DNA of 59,235 bases from NCBI GenBank assembly GCA_016342325.1, contig JAEINR010000027.1, forward strand, positions 1 to 59,235, read 5' to 3'. The translations under genes and the position numbers were made by a program. The notes beneath the pieces were generated by a model. The model worked only from the letters and a program-made list of their open reading frames with translations. It was not told the DNA's origin and did not search any database. Below are positions 21,312-29,930 of the stretch, piece after piece (the first letter of the stretch is position 1; every line of letters starts with the position of its first letter). The DNA comes from Desulfobacterium sp. Lineage in GTDB: Bacteria; Desulfobacterota; Desulfobacteria; Desulfobacterales; Desulfobacteraceae.

Positions 21312-23064
21312 GGTTCTCGGCCTTTTTGTTCACCTTGTCAGCCATCTCTTTTTTGTATTGCTCAAGCTTCCGGGCAATATCGGGATCTGACACGCCGAGG
21401 ATCTGGGCAGCCAGTACCCCTGCATTCACAGCGCCGGGTTTTCCCACGGCCAGGGTTGCCACGGGCACTCCCGGAGGCATCTGGGCGGTGGCAAGCAAAG
21501 AATCGATGCCCAGCAGGGCCGACGAGTCGATGGGCACCCCGAGCACGGGCAGGGTGGTGTTGGCGGCCATGACACCGGCCAGATGGGCCGCATGCCCGGC
21601 GCCTGCTACGATGACGCCCATGCCCTTTTCCCGGGCCTGGGTTGCAAAGGCCTCGGCCCTTGCCGGCGTCCTGTGGGCGGACGCCACGGTCACCTCGTAG
21701 GGGATCTCGAATTTCTTGAGAATCTTCAGGGTCTCCTCCATGACCGGAAGGTCTGAGTCGCTGCCCATGATCACACCGACCCGGGGCTTGACGCCCAGCC
21801 GGGCAATGGCCCTGGCGCCGATATCCTTTCGATAGAATGCATTGTCCCACTTTATCTTTGCGCAGGCGGCATAGGCCTTTTCCTTGGCCTCATCCACGGT
21901 GGCGCCAATTGAGGTCACCCCGAGCACCCTGCCTCCGGTGGCGGTAACACTCTCCCCCTCAAGGGCGGTGCCCGCATGGAACACCTTGGTATCGTCCGTG
22001 TCTGCCGCGTCAATGCCGGTGATCACATCCCCCTTGCCATAGGCGCCGGGGTAGCCCTGGGAGGCCATGACCACGCAGAGGGTGCTCCTGGGATCGATCT
22101 CAGCCGTGTGCCTGTGAAGACAACCATCCACGCATGCCTCCATCAGGGGTACGATGTCGCTCTTGAGGCGCATGAGGATCGGCTGGGTCTCAGGATCGCC
22201 GAGCCGTGCATTAAACTCGAGCACCTTGATCTTGTCCTTGTGGATCATGAGGCCTGCATAGAGCACGCCCTTGAACAGACACCCTTCGGCCTCCATGGCC
22301 TGGACGGCCGGAATCATCACCTCTTCCATGGCCCTGCGCCGGAGCATGAAGTCAAGAACCGGGGCTGGAGAATAAGCGCCCATGCCGCCGGTGTTGGGTC
22401 CCTCGTCGTTGTCAAACACCCGCTTATGATCCTGGGAGGTGGGAAGGGGGAGCACGGTCCTGCCGTCGGTGAGGGCAATAAAGGAGGCCTCTTCCCCCTC
22501 AAGGCACTCTTCCACAACCACCAGGGAACCGGCATCGCCAAAGATATCCTGATTGATCAGGGAATCCAGGGCGTCAAAGGCCTCCTCCTCGGTACTGCAT
22601 ACAAACACGCCCTTTCCTGCGGCAAGCCCGTCGGCCTTGACCACCAAGGGAGCTCCCAGCACTTTGACATAGCTCTTTGCCTTGTCAAGGTCGGTAAAGG
22701 ATCGCCCCTCTGCCGTGGGAATGTTGTACTTGAGCATGAGATTTTTGGCGAAAATCTTGCTGGCCTCGAGCTGGGCTGCGCTCTCATCCGGTCCAAAAGC
22801 CTTGAGCCCCATGGACGTAAACACGTCCACGATCCCCATGGAAAGGGGCACCTCAGGCCCTACAACGGTAAGGTCGATGCCGTTTTCCTGGGCGAACTGG
22901 GCAAGGGCCTTGATGTCGTCGGCCTTGATGGCAACCGATTCGGCATACTGCCGGGTTCCTGCGTTACCGGGGGCACAATAAATCTTATTAACCATCGCAC
23001 TCTGGGAAATCTTCCAAGTCAGGGCATGTTCCCTGCCCCCGCTTCCCACAACAAGAATCTTCAT
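21301..23064 (-). CDS. purD: PurD-PurE fusion: GAR synthetase plus N5-CAIR mutase
   Basis: The 587-residue protein joins two purine enzymes. Residues 1 to about 425 are phosphoribosylamine-glycine ligase: GSGGREHALTWK at the start, an ATP-grasp core with VVKADGLAAGKGV, and EFNARLGDPETQ. Residues from about 430 are N5-carboxyaminoimidazole ribonucleotide mutase: VGVIMGSDSDLPV, SAHRTP, GAGHAAHLAGVMAANT and VLGVPIDSS. The two activities act at steps 2 and 6 of IMP synthesis. GGGAGAG precedes the ATG. The ddl gene lies 135 bases upstream and a Sua5-type gene overlaps downstream. Confidence 0.95.
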   Translation of the reverse strand: MKILVVGSGGREHALTWKISQSAMVNKIYCAPGNAGTRQYAESVAIKADDIKALAQFAQENGIDLTVVGPEVPLSMGIVDVFTSMGLKAFGPDESAAQLEASKIFAKNLMLKYNIPTAEGRSFTDLDKAKSYVKVLGAPLVVKADGLAAGKGVFVCSTEEEAFDALDSLINQDIFGDAGSLVVVEECLEGEEASFIALTDGRTVLPLPTSQDHKRVFDNDEGPNTGGMGAYSPAPVLDFMLRRRAMEEVMIPAVQAMEAEGCLFKGVLYAGLMIHKDKIKVLEFNARLGDPETQPILMRLKSDIVPLMEACVDGCLHRHTAEIDPRSTLCVVMASQGYPGAYGKGDVITGIDAADTDDTKVFHAGTALEGESVTATGGRVLGVTSIGATVDEAKEKAYAACAKIKWDNAFYRKDIGARAIARLGVKPRVGVIMGSDSDLPVMEETLKILKKFEIPYEVTVASAHRTPARAEAFATQAREKGMGVIVAGAGHAAHLAGVMAANTTLPVLGVPIDSSALLGIDSLLATAQMPPGVPVATLAVGKPGAVNAGVLAAQILGVSDPDIARKLEQYKKEMADKVNKKAENLAW

Positions 23065-23199
23065 CGCTATTTATCTCTCCCTTGTTTCGTTATCACTATT
23101 GGTTACAAACTCTTGGCAACATCTCAACTTCCAGGGTTTAAGCGTTGGTGGACAGGGTCAATTAGAAACAGCCGACCCCGAAAATTGAGTCATAATATT

Positions 23200-24141
23200 T
23201 TAAACTGCGCTTCTCTTTTCCATGGACAGCTCAATAAGGCGGTCAAGGAGCTTCGGGAATGGATATCCCCCGACCTTGGCAGCCCTGGGAAGAAGACTTG
23301 TTTCGGTCATACCGGGAATGGTGTTTGTCTCAAGCACCATCACCCCCTGGTCTGACAGGATCACGTCCGTGCGGCTATAGCCCCTGAGAAACAGGATCTT
23401 GTGGGCCGCAACCGCCAATTCCTGGACCCTGTCCCGCACTGAATCGTCGATCCTTGCCGGACAGATCTCCTGGGTGCGACCGGCCACATACTTGGCCTCG
23501 TAGTCAAAGAACTCGTGGCCCTCTCCGGGGATGATCTCAATGACAGGCAGGGCTTCCACCTCCTGGTTACCGAGGACGGCGCAGGTGAGCTCAAGCCCCT
23601 TGACATACGCCTCCAGCAGGATGGTCTCGTCCTGGTCAAAGGCCTTTGCAATGGCCGCTTCAAGATCCTTCTCCTGTTTGACGATGGTCATGCCCACACT
23701 GGAGCCGGCCGATGCAGGTTTCACCACAATGGGAAGGCCAAGGGTTTGGACACAGCCATGGATATCTACCGTTTCGCCCTTGGCAAAATCCAGGTAGGCA
23801 GGAACCGGTATACCCGCCTGTTCATACATCCGCTTTGATGCAAGCTTGTTCATGGCAAGGGCGCTTCCAAGCACCCCCGCCCCCTGGTAGGGGATATCCA
23901 GCAGTTCGAGAAGGCCCTGGACCGTGCCGTCTTCACCATAGGGCCCGTGGAGGATCAAGAGGGCCGCATCAATGCTCTCGGCATCTTTGACCAACTGCTC
24001 CAGATCGGTGGCAGGATCATATTTGGTAATATCATATTTTTCCTTATCCAGAGCCTCATACACCTCATAGCCGCCGCTCAGGGAGACCTCCCGTTCCGAT
24101 GAGATGCCGCCGAACAACAGCGCAAGCTTTATCTTTCCCAT
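23200..24141 (-). CDS. ddl: D-alanine--D-alanine ligase
   Basis: The 313-residue cytosolic ATP-grasp enzyme joins two D-Ala for peptidoglycan. Visible motifs are LFGGISSEREVSLSGG near the N-terminus, ALLILHGPYGEDGTVQG, VVKPASAGSSVGMT, the omega-loop stretch EFFDYEAKYVAGRTQEICPA and the metal/ATP site VLETNTIPGMT. The ATG at 24141 follows GGGGGAAA at good spacing; a TTG four codons upstream is less likely. It is flanked by two loosely similar 56-base repeats (23135-23190 and 24272-24327). Confidence 0.95.
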   Translation of the reverse strand: MGKIKLALLFGGISSEREVSLSGGYEVYEALDKEKYDITKYDPATDLEQLVKDAESIDAALLILHGPYGEDGTVQGLLELLDIPYQGAGVLGSALAMNKLASKRMYEQAGIPVPAYLDFAKGETVDIHGCVQTLGLPIVVKPASAGSSVGMTIVKQEKDLEAAIAKAFDQDETILLEAYVKGLELTCAVLGNQEVEALPVIEIIPGEGHEFFDYEAKYVAGRTQEICPARIDDSVRDRVQELAVAAHKILFLRGYSRTDVILSDQGVMVLETNTIPGMTETSLLPRAAKVGGYPFPKLLDRLIELSMEKRSAV

Positions 24142-24163
24142 ATTTTCCCCCAAATGGTTTTAT

Positions 24164-24208
24164 ATGAAACTCCGATTAAAGTAATGTAATCGGTGGAGTT
24201 TCATTTTT
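24164..24208. terminator. Hairpin between ddl and the upstream SHOCT gene
   Basis: ATGAAACTCCGATTA pairs with TAATCGGTGGAGTTTCAT (24164-24203), leaving a three-base bulge, with a T run on the plus side. On the minus strand it lies between the SHOCT gene and ddl and may end the former's transcript. Confidence 0.55.
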
Positions 24209-24341
24209 CATTGTGGCCGAAGCACAAATACCATGCGCCAGCCATGCCGATTATTAAACACTCAGCTTTCGGACTTTAGTTTGATGGACGGGGCCGGATA
24301 TGAACAGCCCCTTCCGAAAATGGGTTAAACAGTAACCGGTA

Positions 24342-24839
24342 TTAATCAAAAAGGATGCGTCTCTTGGCCATATCAAACTCATCCTTGGTAATGAGCTCTT
24401 CTTCGTAGAGTTTCGCAAGTTCTGAGAGCCGCTGCTCGATCCCCTCTTCCGGGGCGGCAAGCCTCATCGGTCCGCCATTGCCCTGGAAACCGTCCTGACC
24501 GATCAGGGGAGTGGCGTCGTTGACTCCGCCCTTTACGGTAAAGGTCGCCATCCCGCCGAGCAACTTGACCTCAACGGTGCGCCCCCTGAACTCAGGGAAG
24601 GAGAGGATATCCTTCATATCCCTGCTGCTCTGTTGCATCTTTCTGTAAAAGATCCAGAACACCACGATGATCAGCACGGCAAGTCCGCCCATGATCCAGG
24701 GAAGATAGTGGTAAACCCCCCTGAAGAGAACAACGGAGATTCCCGTTCCCGCAAGGAGAAACACGTGGAGAAGAATAACAAAATATGCCGCAAAGAGACT
24801 CTTGAAGATCCCTTCTTTATCTTTCTTTTTAACTTTCAT
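24342..24839 (-). CDS. Small membrane protein with C-terminal SHOCT domain
   Basis: The 165-residue protein has two membrane helices (about 14-38 and 46-65). A cytosolic middle part contains RGRTVEVKLLGGMATFTV. A C-terminal SHOCT motif reads RLSELAKLYEEELITKDEF and ends in AKRRILFD. SHOCT segments are short oligomerisation or interaction modules with no fixed activity. Its start overlaps the DUF1992 gene stop by four bases, so the two are coupled. Function unknown. Confidence 0.75.
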   Translation of the reverse strand: MKVKKKDKEGIFKSLFAAYFVILLHVFLLAGTGISVVLFRGVYHYLPWIMGGLAVLIIVVFWIFYRKMQQSSRDMKDILSFPEFRGRTVEVKLLGGMATFTVKGGVNDATPLIGQDGFQGNGGPMRLAAPEEGIEQRLSELAKLYEEELITKDEFDMAKRRILFD

Positions 24840-25204
24840 GACATCCTGTTTATGATAGAATTCCTGTACCTGGAAGGAAGAGCCGACGTTGCCGCAGAGT
24901 TTCGCGTCATGTTTAGCCGGCTCATGAGAAACGTGAGTTTTTTCTGGAGACGTGCCTGTTCCGGCGTATCCGACGCCACCGATGATAGGAGCTGTTCCGT
25001 GGAGAAGATCTTTTTCCTAAGTTCCACCTCAGGGGGTAGAAAGCCTGAATTTTTCAAGATCTTGTGGGCAAGCCTGAATTCGTTGGAAGGATCGATCTCT
25101 TCAACCGGCAACGGCCGCCCCTCTCCGGGCAGGTTGTCCATCTGCCCTTTTTTCTGTGCCTTGCGGATTCTCTCTTCAACAATGGCTTCAAACCCCGGAA
25201 TCAT
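24836..25204 (-). CDS. DUF1992 (DnaJC28-like) family protein
   Basis: The 122-residue protein shows the DUF1992 pattern: an early VEERIRKAQKKGQMDNLPGEGRPLP segment in pieces (AQKKGQMDNLPGEGRPL), then FRLAHKILKNSGFLPPEVELRK. Eukaryotic members are annotated as DnaJ homologue subfamily C member 28, but there is no J domain here. The C-terminus is helical with some coiled-coil potential. It is coupled by a four-base overlap to the SHOCT membrane protein. The biochemical role is unknown. Confidence 0.8.
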   Translation of the reverse strand: MIPGFEAIVEERIRKAQKKGQMDNLPGEGRPLPVEEIDPSNEFRLAHKILKNSGFLPPEVELRKKIFSTEQLLSSVASDTPEQARLQKKLTFLMSRLNMTRNSAATSALPSRYRNSIINRMS

Positions 25205-25608
25205 GCGTCAATGAATCTCCCTGTAGTCGTCCCGGCCCGGTCAATGGGCCTGCCCCTGACTCCTGATGTCCATGCCAGTTAAGCCCGGGACAAAGTGTTA
25301 ACAACCCACCAATAATATTCGACCCGAGGGCGATTTGCAAGACATAATCCACGACAAGGGGTTTTCCACCGTCCCATTTTTTTTTAATTGACAGGGCTGA
25401 AACTTTCAGATATGAGTTGTATTCATTCACTAAACTCTATTCATATAGACACTCTGAGATATGTAAATACGAATCACACCCTTTGTTTGCACCCAGTCTA
25501 AAACAGCGTTTTATAGAAAAAACAAAAAAATCTGCGAAAAAGCCAGGCCCAATCAACCATGTTTTTATGAACCCCTAGATGAAAACAAAAAACAGGAGGT
25601 CAGCCCCA
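25205..25608. other. Divergent intergenic region
   Basis: About 400 bases separate leftward and rightward genes. No gene is seen. 25430-25560 is AT-rich and must hold promoters, but no clear -35/-10 pair stands out. The last 20 bases carry AGGAGGT for the next gene. Confidence 0.5.
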
Positions 25609-25827
25609 ATGGAAGCCAACTATGTTGAAAAAAGAGCCATGGATGACAGACGTTCCTTTAACGATCGGCGAAGCACCAGCAACAGACGATCTAATTTCGA
25701 GATGCCCGTATATCCGAGGCTCGAAGTGTTCCTCCAGAGACGAAACGGCCGGGACCTGACCCACTGCAACGGGGTCTCCGCTGAGTGCGAATTCCTGGCA
25801 TGCCATCGAAACTGCCAGTTTGTCTAG
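25609..25827 (+). CDS. Small basic protein with RRS repeats and a Cys-rich end
   Basis: The 72-residue protein starts at the ATG at 25609, eight bases after AGGAGGT; an upstream ATG at 25579 lacks such a site. The N-terminal half has three seven-residue steps of the type DRRSFN-DRRST-NRRS. The C-terminal part has four cysteines in CNGVSAECEFLACHRNC, suggesting metal binding or redox function. No family is recognised. It is a lone gene convergent with mltA. Confidence 0.6.
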   Translation: MEANYVEKRAMDDRRSFNDRRSTSNRRSNFEMPVYPRLEVFLQRRNGRDLTHCNGVSAECEFLACHRNCQFV

Positions 25828-25845
25828 CGTTCCGGGGCAACGGGC

Positions 25846-27060
25846 CTACCGCCTCAAGACCAGGAAATAGAGATTGCCCCGGTGATTCATGTGACCCGCC
25901 CCAAACTCGGCATACCCACCGTTGCCATAGAAAAGATCACACCGTGAGGCCCCTTTGATGGCACCGCCGGTATCCTGGTTCATGACAAAGCCAGAAAAGG
26001 GTTTCCACAGTTCAGGTTTTTCAAGGCTGTCCGGGGAAGGGGTCGACGTCTCAATGAAGCACAGGGCGCCCTTGGGAAAAAGGGTCCGGTCCGTTGCAAT
26101 GGATCGCATGGGGGTCACCTTGACACTGATGCTGCCAAAGGGACCTCCCTGTTCCTGCCGGAAAAAGACAAAGCTCGGGTTGTAATCGAACACCTCGTCC
26201 TGGCGGGCGGGGTTATTCTCAAGCCAGGTCCGGATGCTCTGCATGGAGACCTCCTCCTTTGGAATCTCCCCCTGGTTGATGAGATAGCGGCCAATGGCCT
26301 TGTAGGGATGGCCGTTCTTGGTGCTGTAGTGAACATGCATCACCCCGCCCTGCTTGAGGTTGACCCTGCCCGAGCCCTGGATCTCCAGGAAGAACCGGTC
26401 GGTCCGGTTCCGCACCCAGGCAAGGGGTTTGGCCCGGGCCTCAAAGTTCTCAAGGGCGTTTATCTCCTGGCGCGAAAAATAGGGAACCACCTGATTCTGA
26501 TCATTCACCCGTGCCGTAAGCCTGGGAAGGTCATCGTATTTGTCGGAAAAAGCGGACAGGTCCACGGTCAACAGATTGTCCGGCACCGAGAAAAGGGGAT
26601 ACCGGTACTCATCATCCGGGGTGAGGCTGCCCGCCATGCTCGGTTCGTAATAACCGGTGAAGAGAACGCCGTCCTCCCGGTTTCCCACAGACCCGTACAC
26701 GTTGTAATGCTCCCGGACAAACCGGTCAAGGGCCAAAGCCATGGGATCCGTCTTGAGGAATTCCAGGAACACCTCCATGGATCGCCGCAGGTGAAGGGCA
26801 TCGAACGCGTCCGGGCCAAATTGATACATCCGGGATTCAGGCACCCTGTTGAAGTAAACAAGACTCTGGGAAAGGGAGTGTTCAAGGCTGCTTTTATCAA
26901 GGGAATCAAGAAATCGCGGATAGTCCGTGGGGGCAAGCAGGGAAAGGGAGGTATACCGGGTAACCGGCACCGGGGGTTTATGGCCGCAGCCCGAAAAAAG
27001 AATAAGGGCGACCAGGGCCACCCCACAGATGGCAAGGGGCCTGATTGATCCTATACGCAT
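25846..27060 (-). CDS. mltA: MltA-type membrane-bound lytic murein transglycosylase
   Basis: The 404-residue lipoprotein cleaves peptidoglycan glycan strands, forming 1,6-anhydro ends. The signal sequence has the lipobox LFSGC with Cys25. MltA-domain features include LFTGYYEPSMAGS, FFLEIQGSGRVNL and YSTKNGHPYKAIG. The C-terminal 3D domain has FSGFVMNQDTGGAIKGASRC followed by DLFYGNG, with the catalytic Asp expected in this part. The ATG at 27060 has AGGAGGAAAC upstream, so longer in-frame extensions are rejected. Its start overlaps the rmuC stop by ten bases, implying one operon. Confidence 0.92.
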   Translation of the reverse strand: MRIGSIRPLAICGVALVALILFSGCGHKPPVPVTRYTSLSLLAPTDYPRFLDSLDKSSLEHSLSQSLVYFNRVPESRMYQFGPDAFDALHLRRSMEVFLEFLKTDPMALALDRFVREHYNVYGSVGNREDGVLFTGYYEPSMAGSLTPDDEYRYPLFSVPDNLLTVDLSAFSDKYDDLPRLTARVNDQNQVVPYFSRQEINALENFEARAKPLAWVRNRTDRFFLEIQGSGRVNLKQGGVMHVHYSTKNGHPYKAIGRYLINQGEIPKEEVSMQSIRTWLENNPARQDEVFDYNPSFVFFRQEQGGPFGSISVKVTPMRSIATDRTLFPKGALCFIETSTPSPDSLEKPELWKPFSGFVMNQDTGGAIKGASRCDLFYGNGGYAEFGAGHMNHRGNLYFLVLRR

Positions 27061-28220
27061 GTTTCCTCCTGAATTTCGACTGTCCGTGTGCCCCCGTTGA
27101 CCGGCTCCATGGGGGGAATTTCCTCTTCCTGGGAGATGCCGAGGCTTGATAGCTTTCTGGCAGAGACCATGACCCGGCTCTCCATGGATCCCACGGTTTT
27201 GTTGTAGCTCCCGGCCACCTTCTCGATATCCTTTCCCAAACGGTTCATGTTCCCAGCCATGGCGGAGAGGCGCTGGAACAGTTCGGTGCCGATCCGGGTG
27301 ATCTCTTTTGCATTTTCGTGACTCTTCTCCTGGCGCCACCCGTAGGAGACCGCCTTGAGAAGAGAGATCAGGGTCGCAGGCGTTGCCAGGACCACCCCTT
27401 TTTCAATGGCCGATTCAATGAGATCGGGCTTCTGGGCCAGGGCCGCACTGAAAAAGTTCTCCCCGGGAATGAAAAGCACCACAAACTCGGGGGTGGGTAC
27501 GAACTGCTTCCAATACTCCTTGGCAGACAGGGCTTTGATGTGGACCTGGACCTGGCGGGCGTGGTTCCGGAGCTTTTCCTGTCTTTCCTCCCGGGTCGAC
27601 GCCTCAAGGGCGTCCAGGTAGGCGGAAAGAGGCACCTTGGAATCCACAACAATGTTGCGGTCTCCAGGCAGGTGAATGACCATGTCCGGCCGAAGCGCCC
27701 CCTTTCCTGCACCCTTCTGGAACTGCTCCGTAAAATCGCATTGGTCGGCCATGCCGGCAAGCTCGGCCACCCGTCTCAGGGTGATCTCTCCCCACCGCCC
27801 CCGCACATGGGGAAGGCGCAGGGATTTCACCAGGTTCCCGGTCTCTTTTCTCAGGTTCTGCTGGGTCCTTGCCATCTCCACAAGCTGGGCCGTAAGGGAA
27901 CCAAAGGCCTTTTCCCGGTCAAGCTCCATCTGACCCAGGCGGTTCTCGTACCGGTCCAAGGCATGGCGAACCGGATCAACGCTCCGGATGATCTCGTCGC
28001 CCTTGATATCCAGGTCTTTTTTCGCCTCCTTGACATAGCCTGCAAAGTAGTGGTCGGCAAGCTCGAGGAACTGGCTGGAGTTGACCTGGAGCGCCTCAGC
28101 TGAAATGCTTCTCAACCGCCGGGTGACAATGGAGAGGCCAAACCGCTGGAGAACCATGCACAGGACCAGCCCGGCCAGAAATCCAGCACCCAGGAAGATC
28201 AGGTTCTCATTTGTGATCAT
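27051..28220 (-). CDS. rmuC: DNA recombination protein RmuC
   Basis: The 389-residue protein has one N-terminal membrane helix (about 7-26), a coiled coil (40-140), and the RmuC nuclease-like domain. Motifs seen are LRLPHVRGRWGEITLRRV, MVIHLPGDRNIVVDSKVPL and FVVLFIPGENFF. In E. coli RmuC limits inversions at short inverted repeats. The ATG at 28220 lies inside the end of moaC (14-base overlap) after GGAG; a longer frame would run through moaC. It is co-transcribed with the mo-cofactor genes and mltA. Confidence 0.93.
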   Translation of the reverse strand: MITNENLIFLGAGFLAGLVLCMVLQRFGLSIVTRRLRSISAEALQVNSSQFLELADHYFAGYVKEAKKDLDIKGDEIIRSVDPVRHALDRYENRLGQMELDREKAFGSLTAQLVEMARTQQNLRKETGNLVKSLRLPHVRGRWGEITLRRVAELAGMADQCDFTEQFQKGAGKGALRPDMVIHLPGDRNIVVDSKVPLSAYLDALEASTREERQEKLRNHARQVQVHIKALSAKEYWKQFVPTPEFVVLFIPGENFFSAALAQKPDLIESAIEKGVVLATPATLISLLKAVSYGWRQEKSHENAKEITRIGTELFQRLSAMAGNMNRLGKDIEKVAGSYNKTVGSMESRVMVSARKLSSLGISQEEEIPPMEPVNGGTRTVEIQEETCV

Positions 28221-28698
28221 ACCGCTCCGCCACAAAGGTACCACTCTTCCCCCCCGTCTTTGTTTTAAGATGGATGTCGGAAATGACCATGCCCTTGTCA
28301 TAGGATTTGCACATATCGTAGATGGTAAGGGCCGCAACCGAAACTGCGGTCAAGGCCTCCATCTCCACCCCGGTTCTTCCGGCAAGGGAGGCTTCGGCCT
28401 CGATCTCAATGGCGTTGTTTGCAGGATCCGGGAAAAAATCCACCCGCACATGGGTGAGGTTCAAGGGATGGCACATGGGAATCAGGTCAGCGGTTTTCTT
28501 GGCAGCCATGACGCCTGCGATCCGGGCCGCCTCAAACACGTTGCCCTTTTTGACCGTGCTGCCCGTGATTCTATCCAGGGTATCGGCCGTCATCTCGATC
28601 CTGCCCCGGGCAACGGCCACGCGCTTTGTCACATCCTTATCCGCCACATCCACCATCCGGACCCGGCCCTGGTCGTCCAGGTGAGTAAACTCTGTCAT
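28207..28698 (-). CDS. moaC: Cyclic pyranopterin monophosphate synthase
   Basis: The 163-residue enzyme converts 3',8-cyclo-dihydro-GTP to cyclic pyranopterin monophosphate in molybdenum-cofactor synthesis. It has full family length and motifs: ARIAGVMAAKKTADLIPMCH, HPLNLTHVRVDF, TGVEMEALTAVSVAALTIYD and the KSYDKGMVISDIHLKTKTGG substrate loop. It lies 14 bases after the moaE-like gene and overlaps rmuC, within a mobA-moaE-like-moaC-rmuC-mltA operon. moaA is not in the window. Confidence 0.96.
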   Translation of the reverse strand: MTEFTHLDDQGRVRMVDVADKDVTKRVAVARGRIEMTADTLDRITGSTVKKGNVFEAARIAGVMAAKKTADLIPMCHPLNLTHVRVDFFPDPANNAIEIEAEASLAGRTGVEMEALTAVSVAALTIYDMCKSYDKGMVISDIHLKTKTGGKSGTFVAERYDHK

Positions 28699-28712
28699 CT
28701 ATTTTCCGTCCC

Positions 28713-29072
28713 TTACTTATAAAACTGCTGTTTCGTGGTGATCTTTGTCTTGACCGCTTCCAGGGTGTCACCCAGGGTTTGAATCACCCGCTCCCGGATG
28801 TCTCCCGCGACCACGATGGCCATGATATCCTCGCCCACGGCAAGGTCCCGGCCCTCTTCGATGGTGACAAGCACCTCCACGATCCCCTCCCTCTGCTTCT
28901 GGGTCGCAATGAGGCAGTCAAGGCCGTCATGGTCCACCGCCACCCGAAGTCCCGTCACCTCCCTGCCCTCCCGGGTGGTCTTTCTCACCACCCCGTTGTG
29001 GCAGAGGATCATCCCCACCCTGTCATAGTCCGGTAGGGATTTTATCTGTTGAATCATTGCATTCATGTCCAT
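28713..29072 (-). CDS. Divergent MoaE-like protein
   Basis: The 119-residue protein aligns in outline with molybdopterin synthase large subunit MoaE: VGMILCHNGVVRKTTREGRE near the start, a middle VEVLVTIEEGRDLAVGEDI, then AIVVAGDIRERVIQTLGDTLE. Canonical MoaE has HR pairs and a PIWKKE lysine end; here these read GDIRER and TTKQQF, so the usual catalytic residues are missing. It sits between mobA and moaC, so a cofactor role is likely, perhaps regulatory or with altered chemistry. GGAGAAACCC precedes the ATG. Confidence 0.65.
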   Translation of the reverse strand: MDMNAMIQQIKSLPDYDRVGMILCHNGVVRKTTREGREVTGLRVAVDHDGLDCLIATQKQREGIVEVLVTIEEGRDLAVGEDIMAIVVAGDIRERVIQTLGDTLEAVKTKITTKQQFYK

Positions 29073-29682
29073 GGGTTTCTCCTTGTTTCACCGCCATCGT
29101 CCTTGCCCTGGCAAGATCTTCCGGGGTGTTGATGTTAAAAAATGAGTCTATCCCAGGATCGATTTCCTGGATCTTGTCCATGGGAATTTTCAGCACCCGC
29201 CGATCCTTGAAAAACTTCTTTATCTTGAAGATGTTGTTCTCAAGATTTTTCTCAATCTGGGGCAGGCATTGTTTTGAATAGACGGCGCACAGGGGTTCTA
29301 ACCCTGCGTCGGTCTCCGGGATCACAACATCGATGCCAGGTTTCGTCCGGGAGAGGATATACTCGGCCAGCCGCCGTTCGAGAAAGGGGGTATCACAGGC
29401 AGAGACAAACACATTGGGGGTGGACGCGTAAAAGAGCCCGGCATGGATGCCGGCAAGGGGGCACCCGCAGGGATAGATGTCCGAGACAATGGTCCCGTCC
29501 CATTCGGCAAAAGCCCCGGGATCATTGGCGACGATGATCACCTCGTCAAACAGGGAGGAGAAAAGGCCATGGATAATTTCCATAATCTTTCTACCCCGTA
29601 TCTCATGAAAGGATTTTTTTATTCCTGGAAGCCTCTTATTCCGGCCGCCGGCCAGGATAACTCCGGTGCAGTCATGTTTCAT
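29023..29682 (-). CDS. mobA: Molybdenum cofactor guanylyltransferase MobA
   Basis: The 219-residue nucleotidyltransferase adds GMP to molybdopterin, giving the bis-MGD cofactor used by formate dehydrogenases and similar enzymes. Motifs are GVILAGGRNKRLPGIKK for nucleotide binding, CGCPLAGIHAGLFYA, VSACDTPFL with the metal-binding Asp, and a late FFNINTPEDLARA. Its last 50 bases overlap the moaE-like gene, an unusually long overlap. The gene heads the leftward cofactor operon. No ribosome site is obvious before the ATG. Confidence 0.92.
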   Translation of the reverse strand: MKHDCTGVILAGGRNKRLPGIKKSFHEIRGRKIMEIIHGLFSSLFDEVIIVANDPGAFAEWDGTIVSDIYPCGCPLAGIHAGLFYASTPNVFVSACDTPFLERRLAEYILSRTKPGIDVVIPETDAGLEPLCAVYSKQCLPQIEKNLENNIFKIKKFFKDRRVLKIPMDKIQEIDPGIDSFFNINTPEDLARARTMAVKQGETHGHECNDSTDKIPTGL

Positions 29683-29930
29683 TACATCAAGATCTCGTTT
29701 ATTAGCCCCTCAACACCCACCATGTTCCAATAAGCCGTCGGGCCAATAAGTATAGTATGTGAAAGTTAAAATCAAGGTGTTGCCCAGTAGAAAAAAAAAT
29801 GATAACAGTTTAACCATAAATTTGGAATCAAAAACCGGCAAAAACCGTTTCTGCCGGGCGTATGGCTAACGGTTGGCCGGCCTCCGTATCGGATGCCGGA
29901 CCGGTGCTATTGACACATCAAGGATCACAA

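Noticed and set aside
21976-23355. A 459-codon plus-strand frame opposite purD-purE
   Set aside because: It lies wholly antisense to a gene with complete family motifs, has His/Gly-rich random composition and no known domain.
27060-27339. N-terminal extension of MltA by 93 residues
   Set aside because: It overlaps rmuC in another frame and puts the lipoprotein signal in the middle. The ATG at 27060 has AGGAGGAAAC and a proper signal sequence.
29683-29930. PyrR-binding attenuator upstream of pyrR
   Set aside because: No anti-antiterminator/terminator pair or conserved PyrR binding loop was found in the leader.
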